From Salvator merianae (taxonomy: Eukaryota > Chordata > Lepidosauria > Squamata > Teiidae): 64,000 nt of DNA. Positions 11,901-26,300 of the stretch are shown here, in pieces. The stretch's first letter is position 1, and each line of letters starts with the position of its first letter. The stretch spans positions 81,876,704 to 81,940,703 of the forward strand of contig QVOM02000025.1 in NCBI GenBank assembly GCA_003586115.2. Direction: 5' to 3'. Position numbers and translations under genes: made by a program. Under the pieces are notes generated by a model. It made no database searches. It saw only the letters and a list, made by a program, of their open reading frames with translations, and was not told where the DNA came from.

Positions 11901-14900
11901 ATTTTTTTCTGTAACTATTCTACTTAGTATAATAGAAAAATACACAGGATAAGCTCTTTGAGGGGGGGCAAAAAATGGGGGGGCTGCCCCCCCCTCTACC
12001 CTCCCCAGCTACAGGCCTGAATGCAAGGGGCAGGGATACATCATCTTCCCATTATAGTTTGTCCCGTATGATTATTAGGCAGCTGTTCACTGACAAGAAT
12101 GTGGGTTTGAACAGCTACCTTACTCAGGGTGCCTCCAGATGGTGAGAGGAAATTGACGGATCTTGTTTAGATCCCACAGTTGCCTTTTACCACCCCTGCC
12201 AAATGGCAGGAGGCAATCCTGGGGCAAACTGGAATCTTGCCTTGTCTGTCATTTCTTGCAGAATCACTGCTCCTGCAAAAGTACCCGGTTGTACGAAGCA
12301 CCCACCCACTTCTCTTTGCTTGATTGTTTTGCACACTTCCTACATCCAGGTATTTTTATGAGAGCAGCAATCCCAAAAGGAAACAAGAGTCAAGGTAAGC
12401 AATCTGGCATGACAGAAAACCAGCTGTCAGAGCTGGATTTTCCTTCATTCCTATATTGTGTTTTTGGTACAGTATCCTGAAATATATTGAGATTGCCACA
12501 GGTATGTGTGGCAATCTCAGTATAGTCCCAGGAAAATCACAGTTTTTAAGCTGTGTCAGGAGGCACCTTCAGCTGATGCACAGGATGTTCTGGTCATTCC
12601 TATACTTGAAGTGGTGAAGCAGTAAGGAGAAGTCTCAGAAATTGCTCCCATGTAGTTTCATCACTGATGTTTTACTATTGTCTCTCTGTTTTGTTTTTAA
12701 ACAGTATTGAAAGACTGATGAGTGAACACGATCAGGAACTGGAAGCACTGTCTGAAAAAGCAAATAGTTCCTTCAGCCATGCAAGCAATATACAAAGCCA
12801 GCTGGAAATCGTTCAGTACGTCTCTCAATGATATAACTGGAGTATTGCTAGTAGACACAGGAAATGCTATCGCCAGCTTTGAGTATATCAGTGCAGGGCT
12901 TTGATTTCTTGCCAGGTTTACTCAGTTGAGAGAGAATTCTGTAACATAGTCTCAGTACAAATTAAATTTAAATACTGCAGGAGAGACATTCTCGTGACAC
13001 AATAATAATGATAATAAGTTGTGACTGGAATAAACCCAGGACAAACCTACCTGACTTCCTGCACTCTTGTACATATGTACAACATTTTTATACCTCGGTA
13101 TCTGATGCTGGCTGTATATACAGCAGTCTGTAAGAACAGGGAACTTGTAGCCCTTCATATGTGATTGAACTCTTAAGATCCAGTCACACTTAACAAGATC
13201 ACACAACCTTCTTTTTGTATAACCAAACTGGTAACATGAAAGTTGCAAGGTTACATCAGAAGACAGGCTTGTTGGATGAGTTTCTTAAGGTTAATTATTA
13301 CTGAGTCAGGCCAGTCTCCAAGCTGTTTTTTTGGCAGATCAGAAGTGATTTGCCATTCCCTTCTTCTGAGGGGATGCTGGGACTCGAACTTATAGCCCTC
13401 TGTTTTCTAGGCCATTGTGCTATCAGTGAGCTATGGCAACTATCTTGCAGGCAAGTAGTGGGGTGTTCATGTAAAGAGAGTACAACTAAATGTGACTGCT
13501 GCATGAGGTCTCTGTAAAGAATTCAGAAGCAGCATGATTTTGCCTTGCCCTGTTTTGCTGTCTGTTAATATGTATCAGTACATATGACCTGCACTCTGTA
13601 CATGCTCAGACTTGTGCAGGCAAGAAGTATCTTTTACAAAATGTCCTTGACACGTTCTAACAGTTTGACCCAGTATTTACTTGCTTATTGTTTTGTTTTT
13701 ATTTATTTGCATTATTATTCCACTTTCTATTTAAAATTCTTAGAACAGATTGCAACTATTAAAATGAAATATAAAGTGAGCATGCTAAAAACAATAACAG
13801 TGCCTGAAATAGAGGAGGGGGAGCTGCTTCTTCAGCCAAAGGCCAGTGTAGATAAGTGCTTCTTCTCTAATCTCCTGAACATATAAAGTGAAGGTGCCTA
13901 GTACACCTCAGGGAGGTAGCTGTTCCATAATCTGGGGGCTACCACTGAGAAGATCCTATCTCAGGTCCCCACCCTATAACTACTGTAGGTAATGGTACAA
14001 CTAGGTGAGCCTCTCCTGCAAATCTTAAGGCACGGGCAAGTCGATAATGGGAGAAGACATTCCTTTAGGTATTTGCGGTCCAAGCCATTTAGGGCCTTAT
14101 AGGTTGAAATTAATACCTTGAATTGGGAGCCATACATACCAAAGGGGAAATGTTATTAACATGCACTAATAGCAAGTACAATATAATTTCTCTTGGGCGG
14201 AATAATCACTGGGTTGCTTTTGGAGTTGATGCACAACTTTACTACTGAGATATCACTGTGTATGTCACTCTTCCTCATTATTTTCATATTATTTATTATT
14301 TTATATTGTAGGGAACAAGCAAAAAATCAGAACTCATTGTATGCGAGGCAGATAAATCAACTGGAAAGCACTATATCTCAGCTGCGCTCAGAACTGCGAG
14401 AATCAAGGAGGCTATCTCAAGATAAGGTTAAGCCAAGCATTATGTCAGTGGCTTCGACAGTTAACTTTCTGTTGTTGTAGTTCATCATTCAATTGTGTCC
14501 AGCTTTTCATGACCCCAAGTGTCACAGCACACCAAGCCCTTGTGTCCTTCACTGTCTCCCAGAGTTTGCCTAAGCTCATGTTTGTTGCTTCCATGACACT
14601 ATATACCCATCTCATCCTCTGCCGTCCCCTTCTCCTTTTGCCTTCAATCGTTCCCAGCATAGGAATATTTTTCAGTGAATCCTGTCATCTCATGACAAAA
14701 GTATTTGAGTTCCTGCTTCAGTATTTGTCCTTTCAATGAACAGTCAAGGTTGATCAGTATTGACTGATTTGATCTTGCCATTCAAGGAATTCTCCAACTG
14801 AAAAGTGTTAATTCTTTGGTGCTCAGCTTCCTTTATGGTCCGGCTCTCACAGCCATACATTACTACTAGGAAAACCATAGCCTTGACTATGCAAACCTTT

Positions 14901-17900
14901 GTTGGTAGAATGATGTTTCTGCTTTTTAGTATGCTGTCCAGGTTTGCCATAGTTTTCCTCCCAAGGAGCAAGCGTCTTTTAATTTCATGGCTGTAGTCAC
15001 TGTCTGCAGTGGTCCATATTTCACGGGGATTGAAGGATTAAAAGCAGAAACCATCCACTGTTGTTGAAAAGAAAAGTGCCACCCATGAATATTTTCATTG
15101 ATGAGGAGTCATTTGTATTTATCAATTTTTGCTGGAAAAATTGCACAGACATTCTGCAGTATCGACCTATTGCAAAGGTTTCCATAATGAAATTTTGTGG
15201 GCCATTTACTAGATCACCTGCATTTTATACAAATAGTGCTCAAGTTCACATAAAACACATACAGCAGGCTGCAAATCTGTAATTTTTGGTAGATGCTGAG
15301 AGAACATGATACCAAGGTTGTGCTCTCTTCTAACAAGAGTGAGCAGGCCCTTAAAACGCTGTTGGATGGAAGCTCTTGATCATGTAATATGAATGCATGG
15401 AATAGCATTATCTGCCATCAGTGTTGGAATTTCTGGGGTGAAGCTGGCCAAATTGTGGTGCTGCAGATGACTTGCAGTTCTTATAGTCCCAGTTAGTCTA
15501 AGCAGTTACAAGTAATGGTAGACCTTGTAGTTCAGCAACTCCAAGGCCATAAGCTGACCATCCCAATCTAGGAGTGATCAAGGAATGCAATCAAGTACAT
15601 CATCATCATCACCGCCACTAACATCATTGTCTTTGTCCCTTGGAAGACCTCAGATCAGATCTTAATGGGAAGGAGATACTCTGCCAAGGTTTACTCATCC
15701 ATGAAATAATGTCTGAAGGATTCCTTGATTCTAAGTCTAATACTACAGAATTGAATGAGTTATTTGGAAATCTGATGTTTATGCAATATATGTGCTGTCT
15801 GTCCAAATCTGTCTACTGTCGTTGGGCAAGGGGGGCTGTTCTTGTTCAGCTATAGAATGGAAATTGCTGAGACCTACGGAGAACATGATTCCTTTTTTTT
15901 CTGTTCCTTGTATATGCTGGAAAAGATTACGCTTCATTGTTTTGAAAATTAAAGGCACTAACTCATCCATTGCCATTTGAATTCTAGTCTTGGGTTCTGC
16001 TTAGGTTATAAGGCAGACTGGGACCAGCAACTGTTTTCTTCTGTTGAGTTGCAATTGGACCCTGTTATGGTATAAGTAATATCCTAGGAATCAAATAACA
16101 GGTTGCTCGTTGCTCGTGGTGTCATAGAAATGGGTTTGGCCATTTCAGGGCATTAACATATGTGGCCCTAAATTCCTTGGATATCTGAAGGTGCCCCCAA
16201 TCCCGTATAGACTGCTTGGATGCTAAGATCAACAGGAGAGGCCTGTTAGTAGTGCCACATCCTTTAAGGACAGAGACAACCGGTGAACCGGAAGTGGTAG
16301 GGCGGGCAGTGAGGGTGAAGACTCATTTAATCATGTTTTGGTCATTAAGATCTCTTTGTCTGAGCATGTTGTCCTGCAGCTTTTTTTTTTTCTTTCTGTT
16401 TTTATATTATTGCTGCTTCCTTGTAATCTACTATTTGTCCTCTTCCCTTTAAATTGGGCTTGAGCATTTACCTTGTTACTGGATCTCAAACAATTTGGTG
16501 AAGGGTACTAGGTTATAAATACAGTAAATTAATATTGCCCTTTGCCCATGGCATCAGTAATTTTGATGAATGACATTGAGGCATAGAGATGAATTTATGC
16601 TGACTGTGGATAACTGCAGATTTCAAACTACAATGCCATATTGGGTGCAGAATATTTTCGTTAATGACTTAAGAGCCAAATCAATATGAAAGGTAGTTAT
16701 CAATGCAATATTAGCTATCATGTAGCAAGCTATTAATAGAACTATATTGTATCTCTGCCAATTACATGTGATTTGTCTTCTGCCAGTCTGCCTCAAAACT
16801 GTTCAGTAGAAAAGGGAGAAAAGAGAAGAATTCTAGAGTCTGCAAAAATTCTGAAATCGTGGTTTTTAACTATTTTGTTTGTCCCTGAATGAACCAAAGA
16901 GCAATGCAGAAATCCTCAAGTTGCCTTTTTTCATTGTAAATCATCTTTAGTTAGCCTTGTGTTTAGTTCCTAATATTCCAGCAGGTGGGTCCCATGCATG
17001 GTTGATTGCATCCTCAAAACTATACGCTAGAAATTAGTGCTTAAAGAAAATACTGATGTTCTGCACCTTCAGGAATTGGATCACAGTGTGCTCACAGCTC
17101 TTCCTTTCCCAGATGAAAGTTGTTTTAATACCATTTGTGTGTGTATTTCTTGTTCAAAATCACAGATAGAAGATCTGGAGAAACAGCTGCATCTGGCTCA
17201 TTCGGAGATGGCTGAAGCTCAGGTTGAAATGGATCAGTACAGCCAGGAAACAGGAAATTTGGATGATCAGGTTCATCAGCTGATGGTAGGAATTTCCCCA
17301 GCAATTGCCAAAATAACAAAGCGAAGGTTAAATAATGGAGGAAATCCGCTTTGCTATTCATCATAGCATCCAATTAATTTCACAACTTTTGTTGTATCTT
17401 GTCTTTCACTGTTAGCATATGTGCCTTTTTCCGTCATCATTCAGCTTTTTTCACGTACCGCTAAATGTCCTGGTTCGTATCCCTGGGGGTACACATACCC
17501 CAGGTTAGAATAAGCAACCTGGTCTAAGCAATGGAAAGATATTAGGGATGTGCTGAACTGCAGTTCATAAGCAATTCATTTCTTACTAACTGCTTACAGG
17601 GGGGCCTGGGGCTGTCAGGTGAGCCAGTTTGGCCTTGTGGTTAGCGTGTCAGACTCGTATCTGGAACTCTCGCGGTTCAAGTCTGCACTCTGCATGAAGC
17701 CAGCTGGGTGACCTTGGGCTCATCTCAGCTCTGATCTGAGTTCTCACAGCCCCACCTACCTCACAAGGTGTCTGTTGTGGGGAGAAGAACAGAAGGTTTG
17801 TCAGCCGCTTTGAGTCCCTTTGGGTGAGAAAAGCAGGGTATAAAAAGCCAACTCTTCTTCTACTCTTCTCTTCTTCCTTCAACAACCCTGGATTCTCCTC

Positions 17901-20900
17901 GGCACCCGTAGCAACTCACAAGTAGATGAGTCCTACTGAAAAGGTGTGGGGAACTCACCTTTGCAGGAAGCATGATCCTGGCCATTATCACCTCCTCCGT
18001 GGGTGGGCTGTAATGTGCTTGCACGTAATATCATTGTGCGTCATCTTTCTATGTGACAAACCATCTCCCTTGCCCAGTTAGCTTTGAAACCCCCAAAGGG
18101 TTAAGAAGCTGCATACCTTTAGCTTCAGTCATAATTGGCCTCTGTTTAATACAACTTTGTTTAACATGGTTTTTGTGACAGTCCTTGCTGAATGCAATTC
18201 CGGGAATTTTTAGTAATTTGATTTGGCCTCTGAAACACCATTGACTTACAGTGGTATACTAGGTCTCCTTTTCTCAGCTCCACATTGGTAGATTGAGCCC
18301 ACCTCTATAGTGCCACTGAATTATCAATAGCCTGGGCCTCCCCTCTGTAGTATCATTGATATACACTAGTTGACTGGTTATCAGCTTGGTGGTGCTGCTG
18401 CCTTCTATAGATAGACTGGACCTCCATGGTTCTACTAACTCCCAGTGATTCATAGGTGACAGTTTCCTGCATAACAGTTTTGTGCTACACATTGGTTTGT
18501 GGGAATCAAACCATAGTGTTAATGCAAGTTATGATTGCACTGCTTTAGTGGCAATGATGCTGGTTAGAGATTTTTCTTGGCCTTTAGTCCAAATAAAGGA
18601 TCATATTTCATTTAGATATACAGTACATAAGGAAAGGGGACCTACCCTGCACCAGGTCCAAATGCCTGAGTAAAGAGATGGTTTTATTAGCCAATCAGTA
18701 TCTGCGTCCAAGACAATATGCAACTCATGCATGCAAGTTTGGCAATAATTGGTGGCCTGTAAGTCAACACTATGGAACAGTGTGGCTGTTCTACTTCTGT
18801 TGGCCCTACCTGTTGTCCAGAGACTGCCCTTGCCTATGAGCACCTTTGATTAGTATCCTGTAAATGCTGGGAATGATTTTCTATAAAGATTTCCCCAGAT
18901 TTCTGCTGTGGAATTAGCAGTTATGCATTTGATGTTTTCTTGCTCCTTCAAGAGCCGTGTTTGGTGCTTTGTTTGAAGTCTGAAACATGCCTTACCTTGC
19001 AGACTGAGCTGCACAAGAAAGATTTGGAGCTCAATCTGGAAAAGGAACAGAATAAGCGTCTCTGGGATCGTGACACGGGCAGCAGCATTACCATTGACAA
19101 TTTGCGAAGAGAACTGGACAATAAAAACATGGAACTGCAGCGCATGGATTCTGTGGTACAATCCCTGAAAATGGAGAATCAAGGACACGTAGAACGTCAG
19201 GTCAGAAAAGGTGGCCAAAACAGAACCATGTGAATGCCACCAGACCTCAGGGAAATATATACATTGCAGGTTCTATTATTTGTGTTTAACAAAACCCCGA
19301 TTGCTAAGGGATGCTGTTCCCCAGCTGGAGTGCAGAAGCATCACAACATTGATGCATTAGCTGCCATCCCCATTGCTCTGGCCAAACAGGACTGAGAGTG
19401 CAACTTCAGTGCTCTATTCTATGAGCAGTCATTCTTACAGAGCTGCATTGGTCAGTTTTCAGTAAATTGTGCTAGACCTCTTCACCAGGAAAAGCCCATA
19501 CTATCCACTTGCATTTAGTAAGGAGTTGAAAGTGATTGGATGTGGTGTAGCCATTTTGAGGTGTTTTCCCAAATGTGATTGTATCCAAAAACGTTTGGCC
19601 ATTTAAGAAAATTGGGGCTGAAATGACTTCCATTTTCAGCTGGACGATACGTGTTGCAAAGTAACAGCATGGCTGTCTCAGATTTCTTTTTAAACATGGG
19701 GAGGGAAAAGGAGAGACGTTTTGACCACCACACCATGTACAATGCAATACATGGTGCAGTGGGTGTGGTTGTAGCTGGTATAATGAACATTAAAGAGTTT
19801 TAGGTCTCATTTGCACAATGTTTTTGTAAGAATTGTGCAATCTGTACCTTTTACATACTGTTGTGCATAATACAACACAATTGTTGACATTCATGTTTCA
19901 TTGGATGCTGAGTACACTGTATTTGCCCAGTCTGTAAACTGTGCAAAATTCAGATGTCCCCCTCAAATTCTCTCACACAGTGCCCAATATTCTAACATTA
20001 TATGGAAACTGGGCTCTTAATGAAGGAAGGAATTAGCACTGGAGGAATTAGCCTGTGTAGGTCACTAAATTAAATCCTCCACACAGCCATGAAGCATACC
20101 AAGTAACCTTGGATCAGCCCAACCCTGAACCTAGCTGAAAAATGGTTCCCAACACTCTGAATATTCACAAATTCTAGATTTGCACTATTTTAGTAGAATG
20201 TAACCTTTGCTAGTATCAAGGGACAGCTGTGCTTTTAAAGGGAAGAGTCACTGGGTTTTATGACATTGATCTGTCTTTATATAATGGCCACAATAATGCA
20301 ACCAAAGTGATCTTTGAAAGCATTATGGGACCACTCCCTATCTAGTTTGGAGATAGTTCACTTCTAGAAACTGCACACATGAACGTGCATGTACTTGCAG
20401 AGGCCACAGGGACCTCACGTAGAGTGTGCGTGATCTTCCACCAATGAATGCAGATACTAGAGGGAACTTCTATGGTGGCTGTGTGACATTTGTGTCACAA
20501 CATAATAAGAGCAAACAAGCCCTAAGAGAAGAGCAGTAGCTCCCTAAATGGCCTCCTCGCCATGCTAGTAGTACAGAAATTTGTAGCGGTCTTCCCTGAT
20601 AGCTTGAGAACAGTTGGAAAATAACTTTATTTGTTCAGATGACTGCAATTAGAGAGAAGAATGAAAGCATGGAGAAGCTAAGTTCTATGGCAGCCCAGCA
20701 AGAGTCGACCAAAGAGATGCTCCGTAAAGTCGTGGAAGAGCTGACGGAAAAGAGGATAAGCTTGGAGGCCGCAGAGAAGCAATTGGCTGAGCTCACATCA
20801 TGCCTGCAGGCAAAGGAAAGAGTGATTGAGGCGACCAATGAGGAGATCCAGAAGCTCCGTGGACGGGTGGACGGGAAGTTGCAGGAGCTCCAGCAGCTGA

Positions 20901-23319
20901 GGAACGAAGGCGATCGTTTGCGGAACGTGCAGTCAGAGTGCGAATCCCTCAAACTGCAGTTGGTCGAGAAGGACAAAATGACTGAGATACTGCGGAACCA
21001 AATCGATAACATGACCCAGATGGTAGGCCAGCATGGCCGGGCGGCGGGTGCAATGGAGATGGAAAAATCCCAGCTTTTGAAAGAAGTCACTGACAAGAAG
21101 CTGGAGCTCCAAGAACTTAAGGTACTGCTTAGGTACTGCGTCCAGGTTGGAAAGACAGGCAGGATGTCTGTAAAACCAATTGCAGGGAGTCAAGAGCAGG
21201 TGAAGGTTTTGCCTTTTATCTTCTGCTTGAGAATGCCCAGAAGCAATTGATGGACCACTGGGTGAGATAGGATGCTGGACTAGATGGGCCGTGGCCTGAT
21301 CCGGCAAGGCTCCTCTTATGTTCTTATGTTCTTAAGGTCTTTATGTTTCATTGTATTGTGGGGAGAGGGGGTGATGATATTTTTTCTAGGTGGGGAGGCA
21401 CCTTTGCTTTTGGATTTTGGACCAGAAAGGACAGTGGGGAGGAGAAAAAAAATTAGAAAAGGCAAGCTTTAAATAAAGATAACTTTGTGGAGGCTGGAAC
21501 CGCTGTACTTTACATCTAAGGTGTTCCAACAGAGAAGCACTAAAGCTCAGGATTGTTGTGGACAAGAGTGCAAAGTCCATCGTCTAGAAGCCCTGATTTT
21601 AAGTTTCCTAGGCTCCAGATGCTGGCCGAATATCTCTCTAACAGGTGATGTTCTGGAGAAAAAACCCTCTTGAATTTATCACGTGCTGGCTTGGCAGTGC
21701 GGGGGCCAGCGCTATCTTTGCGTGTTTTAATGACGCGCACATCTGGGTATTTTTATGGCAACTGCAACCACTGCACATGCACAGCTGTCTTTTTCTGCCC
21801 CCACACATACGCACTGGCCATTTTCATGATGACAGTTCCCTCCAGATGGTAAGTTATAGCGCTGTATCAGGAAAACCTGCCATCAGAGTCAGGTTTCCCC
21901 AAAATAAGCTATAGCAGGATTTACGTGTGGCAGTCCCACCACAGATACATGGTGGCAGTCCCACCATAGCACAGACATAATGGTACTATATATCCCTCGT
22001 CTGGACAGGACTCTAGAAGCATTGGTCTGACTGGTGCAGAAACCAGTAATGCTGGTCTAGATACAGATCAGTATGTTCAGTCAAATGAATCTGTAGGTTA
22101 TTTTTATAATGAATAGCTCAAGTCAGCTGTCTCTGTTTTGGATTTTGGTTTGTTCATCTGTAATGCTTTTCAGTCAAACATAGAAGACTCTCACGTACAG
22201 ACGCAGTCCCCTTAATCTCTGCACTGGTGTGACAGTTTTCCAGAAACAGCTGTTGGCCTTGATGAATTTGACCACTACCACTGTAGTGGGCTGAAGAATG
22301 GTAGCCAGTGACCACTTGCTTTAGTACTGACTTATTTCCAAGTCCACTTGATGATCAGTCGGTTTTGTGGATTTATTTGTGAGGCAGCCAATTTTATTTC
22401 TGTGGTAAAATATTATATTGAATGGCAAATGAGCCTGTTTACACTAGGTTGCTCAGGAGAAGAGAGACAGCAAGATTCGTGAGCTGGAGGCCTGCCTGAG
22501 TGAGCTGGAGTTGGAGAAGGTGAAACTGATGAATGTGAGTTCTGAGAGGCTCCGGGCACTGAAAGAGATGAAACTGGAAAGAGAAGAGCTTGTAGGTGAA
22601 ATAAAAGCCAGTCGCGTTGAGCTTGCAACACTTACAGGTACAGAGCAACAGAATGAGTGCGTATTGGCTTTATCTTTAGAGCTTCACTATTAACTGCTTT
22701 TGCAAGAGCTTGCTTCTGCATGTCGTCATTTTAAGCGGGGTCCCACATGGTAAATTTAATCCATATTGAAGGAGAACGAGGACTGAGTTTGTCTTCCGAT
22801 CGTTCCCACATCTGCATTTTAACACAGACTCGATTAGGACTTGCTTGTTCTCACATTTATGTTTCCCGTGCTTGGCATGGGGAAACCGTACCTTTCTGTC
22901 TCCACCCCTCACCAGATTCCCCTCCCTGTGCAGTCAGTGATTGGCTGACTTCTTTTTGTGGGAGGGCAAGACCGCCTGCCTCCCTCTTTCTCCCTTCTGA
23001 TTTTTTGGTTACAAATTACAATAGGCAAGGAGCAGAGATTCTTCCTTCCCTTTACAAACGCCTTTTTAAAATTTAAAAAAAATGCTTCCCAATCTCCTTG
23101 TTATCAAAGCAAGGTGTGGGGAGAAACTGCTTTGGGAGGGTGGCTGGTTGTTTTTTTTTTGTTTTTTTTTTGCTTTTCCAGGCTTTAAAAATAATAATAA
23201 TTAAATTTCTTTCATCCCCACAAAAAAGTTCTCCCCCATCTCTCTCTCTCTCTGTGTTAACAATCCTCTCAACTGAACTCCCCTGTAGTTCTTCCTCTGC
23301 TGCAGACTTAAATATAGTG

Positions 23320-23390
<71 letters not shown>

Positions 23391-26300
23391 CCGCAGGGCT
23401 TGCCACTGCGTGTGCATGTGTCTGCATGGTCATTGGATGGCAGGAAATGGGGAGCCCTCCCTCTGTATGCCCCCCAAAAAGTACGGTCCCTCCCAAATAA
23501 TCACCTTCCGTGTTCGCACATCGCAAAGTAAAGGGGCTATCGATCTGGAATGGCTTGAGAACTCATTAAATCCGAAAACAAAGTAGTCCAGATTTCACCA
23601 GTTTAGTCCAGAAAAAACTACAGAAAGGCAAGATCATGTTGGGCCAGTGGGAATTGAAGACAGCCTGTAAACTGATTAAATGCCGTGTGGGACTGTGCCC
23701 TTTTTCTGGCTGCCTTCTGCTTGTGGCCTTGTCATGATCTTGGATGTACGTCAACACCTTAAATCTGGATCTGGCATACATGATGAGAACTGTAGCTGTG
23801 GAACATCTGGAGGCCATGGCTTACTACCCCTGCATTAAATGATTAATCTAATGACTAAAGAGAGAGATTTTCAACATCACCGAGTTGCTGGGCGACACTG
23901 CTCACGCTGTCCAAATCAGTAAGGCTTGGAGGGCCAGAAAAATGTGCTTAGAGAGCGTCATCAGTTCCTCAAACAGAACCTAAATCAGCCTAATTTAAAA
24001 ACCAAGCATCTGAAGACTTTGAATCCAGCTTATGCCTTTTTTTGTTGCTGTGAGCACTAGGCTTAAAATGCCGCAGCATCTCCTGAAACTGACATAGGTC
24101 AGTATTACTGTCTGACAGGCTAGGAAGAATTTCAAATGCAAATTTCGGGGTTTAAGTTTGTAATGAAAGCAAATGCCAAACCAAGTGAACCGTTTGCCAT
24201 TGAATCTAGAGCCAGCCAGCTGGTTCTAAAAACTGACCTGTCACTTTGATAGTCAGTGTGCAACACACATACCCCAGTGCACCCTGGTCTCTCCTCCCTC
24301 CTCATTGTGCCTGTGATGGGAGAAGGGAGGTGGCAGCTTCCTTTGCCGGGAGATAGTGGCTGCAGTGGGAGAAGGAGAGAGCTCCTGGGTGCCATCTGAG
24401 GGGCGTGGAACCAACAAGACGGTCACTTGAATTTCTCCCAGGTCCAGTTCACTTTTGGAACCCTGAATATTTAGTGAGGATTCAGTCCAATAGTAAACCT
24501 GACATACACCACCCATTCAGTACAAACCAGTTTGTACCAAACTGGTTCGGCACATCTGTATGACAGGTGCATCTTTTTCCCAGGAACTGCTTGCCTCCAC
24601 AGTGTCTCCTGAAAAGCGGTATGCGCTGGTGGTAGGCGAGGTAATTTTAGGTGGTCCATGTACAAGCATTTTTCAGTTCCCTTCCGGTGTGGCCCTGCTA
24701 GGATGGTTGCATTTGAATTATATTTTATATTGTGTATTGATTTCTGTCATGTTTTCATTAGAAATGCCTTTGCTGAATATCATAATCCACCCTGAGACCT
24801 TCAGGTGAACCGTGTGTTATAAATGTCTAAAAGTTAATTAATATAAGTTTAAAAAATGAGTTGATTTAAATATTAACTAGGAAATAATAGCATAGGTGTA
24901 CTCAGGCATGGCAAAAATGTTGAAAATCAAATGAAAATGACTGAAGATTGAGAAACACTGGACTATTGCATGCTGCAAATATCTGTCCCAAATATCTGTC
25001 TCTCTGCTTTGCTGTGTAATTGTGCAATTCTATACTGGCCAGGATACTGGACATCAAGTGTACTGGGAGCCTTCTTTCCACATGTTAGTGTGGTCTAAGG
25101 GAGGCCCCACCCCCAGGGGGTTCTAAGGGACATGGTTTAAGGGGATGGGGCCTTTCTTAGACCACACCAGTATGCAGAAGGAGACTCCTAGTATACCAGC
25201 CAATGCAGAACTGACGGTTGATTTTTTCTTGATTTTTCCTGATGCTTTAAATAAGATTGCTTCTTGCTGAGGTGGAATATGTGTGGTGGTTTTATGTAAT
25301 TTCATATGCATGCAGCCAATCTGATCCTGTCACTTCATTCTGATTCTGATGCCTTGCAGAGGATTCTGAAGCTATAAGGTGCGAATACAGACAGAAATGT
25401 GAAGAGATGGAGTGCACTGTGAGCAAACTGAGAGTGCAGCTGAAATCTGCACAGATTGAGCTGGAGCAAACCAGGGCAACCTTAAAGACTATGGAAGGGT
25501 CCGATGGCCATGGTAATATGGAAGTGGGTTTGGGGGATGGTGTTTTTTTTGGTATAGAATTACTTTTTTCTGAGAAAATGTAACATTTATACACTTTTAA
25601 TTTATCTGATATCTTTGATACAGATGTCCACTTTGGAAAAAAAACACTATGGATAATGCTGAATGAAACCCAGGCATTCAGTACAGTATTATAAAGCTAA
25701 AAAGTCAACGGAGTGGGCTCCCCAAATAGTTAATGGCTCAACAGCTTTTTGTTTTCTGAAGGGAAGGAAGAAACAGATGATATCAAGCAGTGATGGCCGA
25801 TCTCTGGACTTCCAAATGTTTCTGAACTACAAGTCCAGCAGTTTCTTGCCTCTGGCAAAGTTGACTGAGACTCATGGGGAGGTGCAGTTCAGGGCCATCA
25901 AATCAGCTACAGCACTGAGGGCTCTTAATAGCTAATTCTTAGCATTTGCATCAAATTGCCTTTCCCAAGGTTCTTTAGGGAAAAGCGATGAGTTTCTCTT
26001 TTTCATGTGTGTTACAATTCAGAGTTGGCTAATGTGGATGTAATCTATAACGTTCAGTGGTATCCATTTTTGTGTAGGTTTGCATTCTACATTTTCACTA
26101 TTTTTTTTTTTATTGCCCCCTTGACTTCTGGCCAACCAGACACAATGGGAACCAGTCATTAATGTCCGACACCCTGCCTAAACACATATCACACTGGTCC
26201 TGAAAGATCATCACTTGTGGTAGGTTTGCTGCCAAGCCCAATTCAAGCTGCGAGCAGTAATGTATAAAGTCCCAAATGTCTCAGACCCCAAATAGCTGGA

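Noticed and set aside
14744..14971. Possible functional reverse transcriptase gene
   Set aside because: Only C-terminal BovB blocks remain, in shifted frames, with the 5' part missing.
17619..17690. Possible true tRNA gene
   Set aside because: Box-like motifs are present, but the sequence continues into a SINE body and tail and the acceptor stem does not close.
23323..23386. Possible Z-DNA or regulatory role of the TG/AG tract
   Set aside because: Ordinary compound microsatellite deep in an intron; nothing nearby supports a function.
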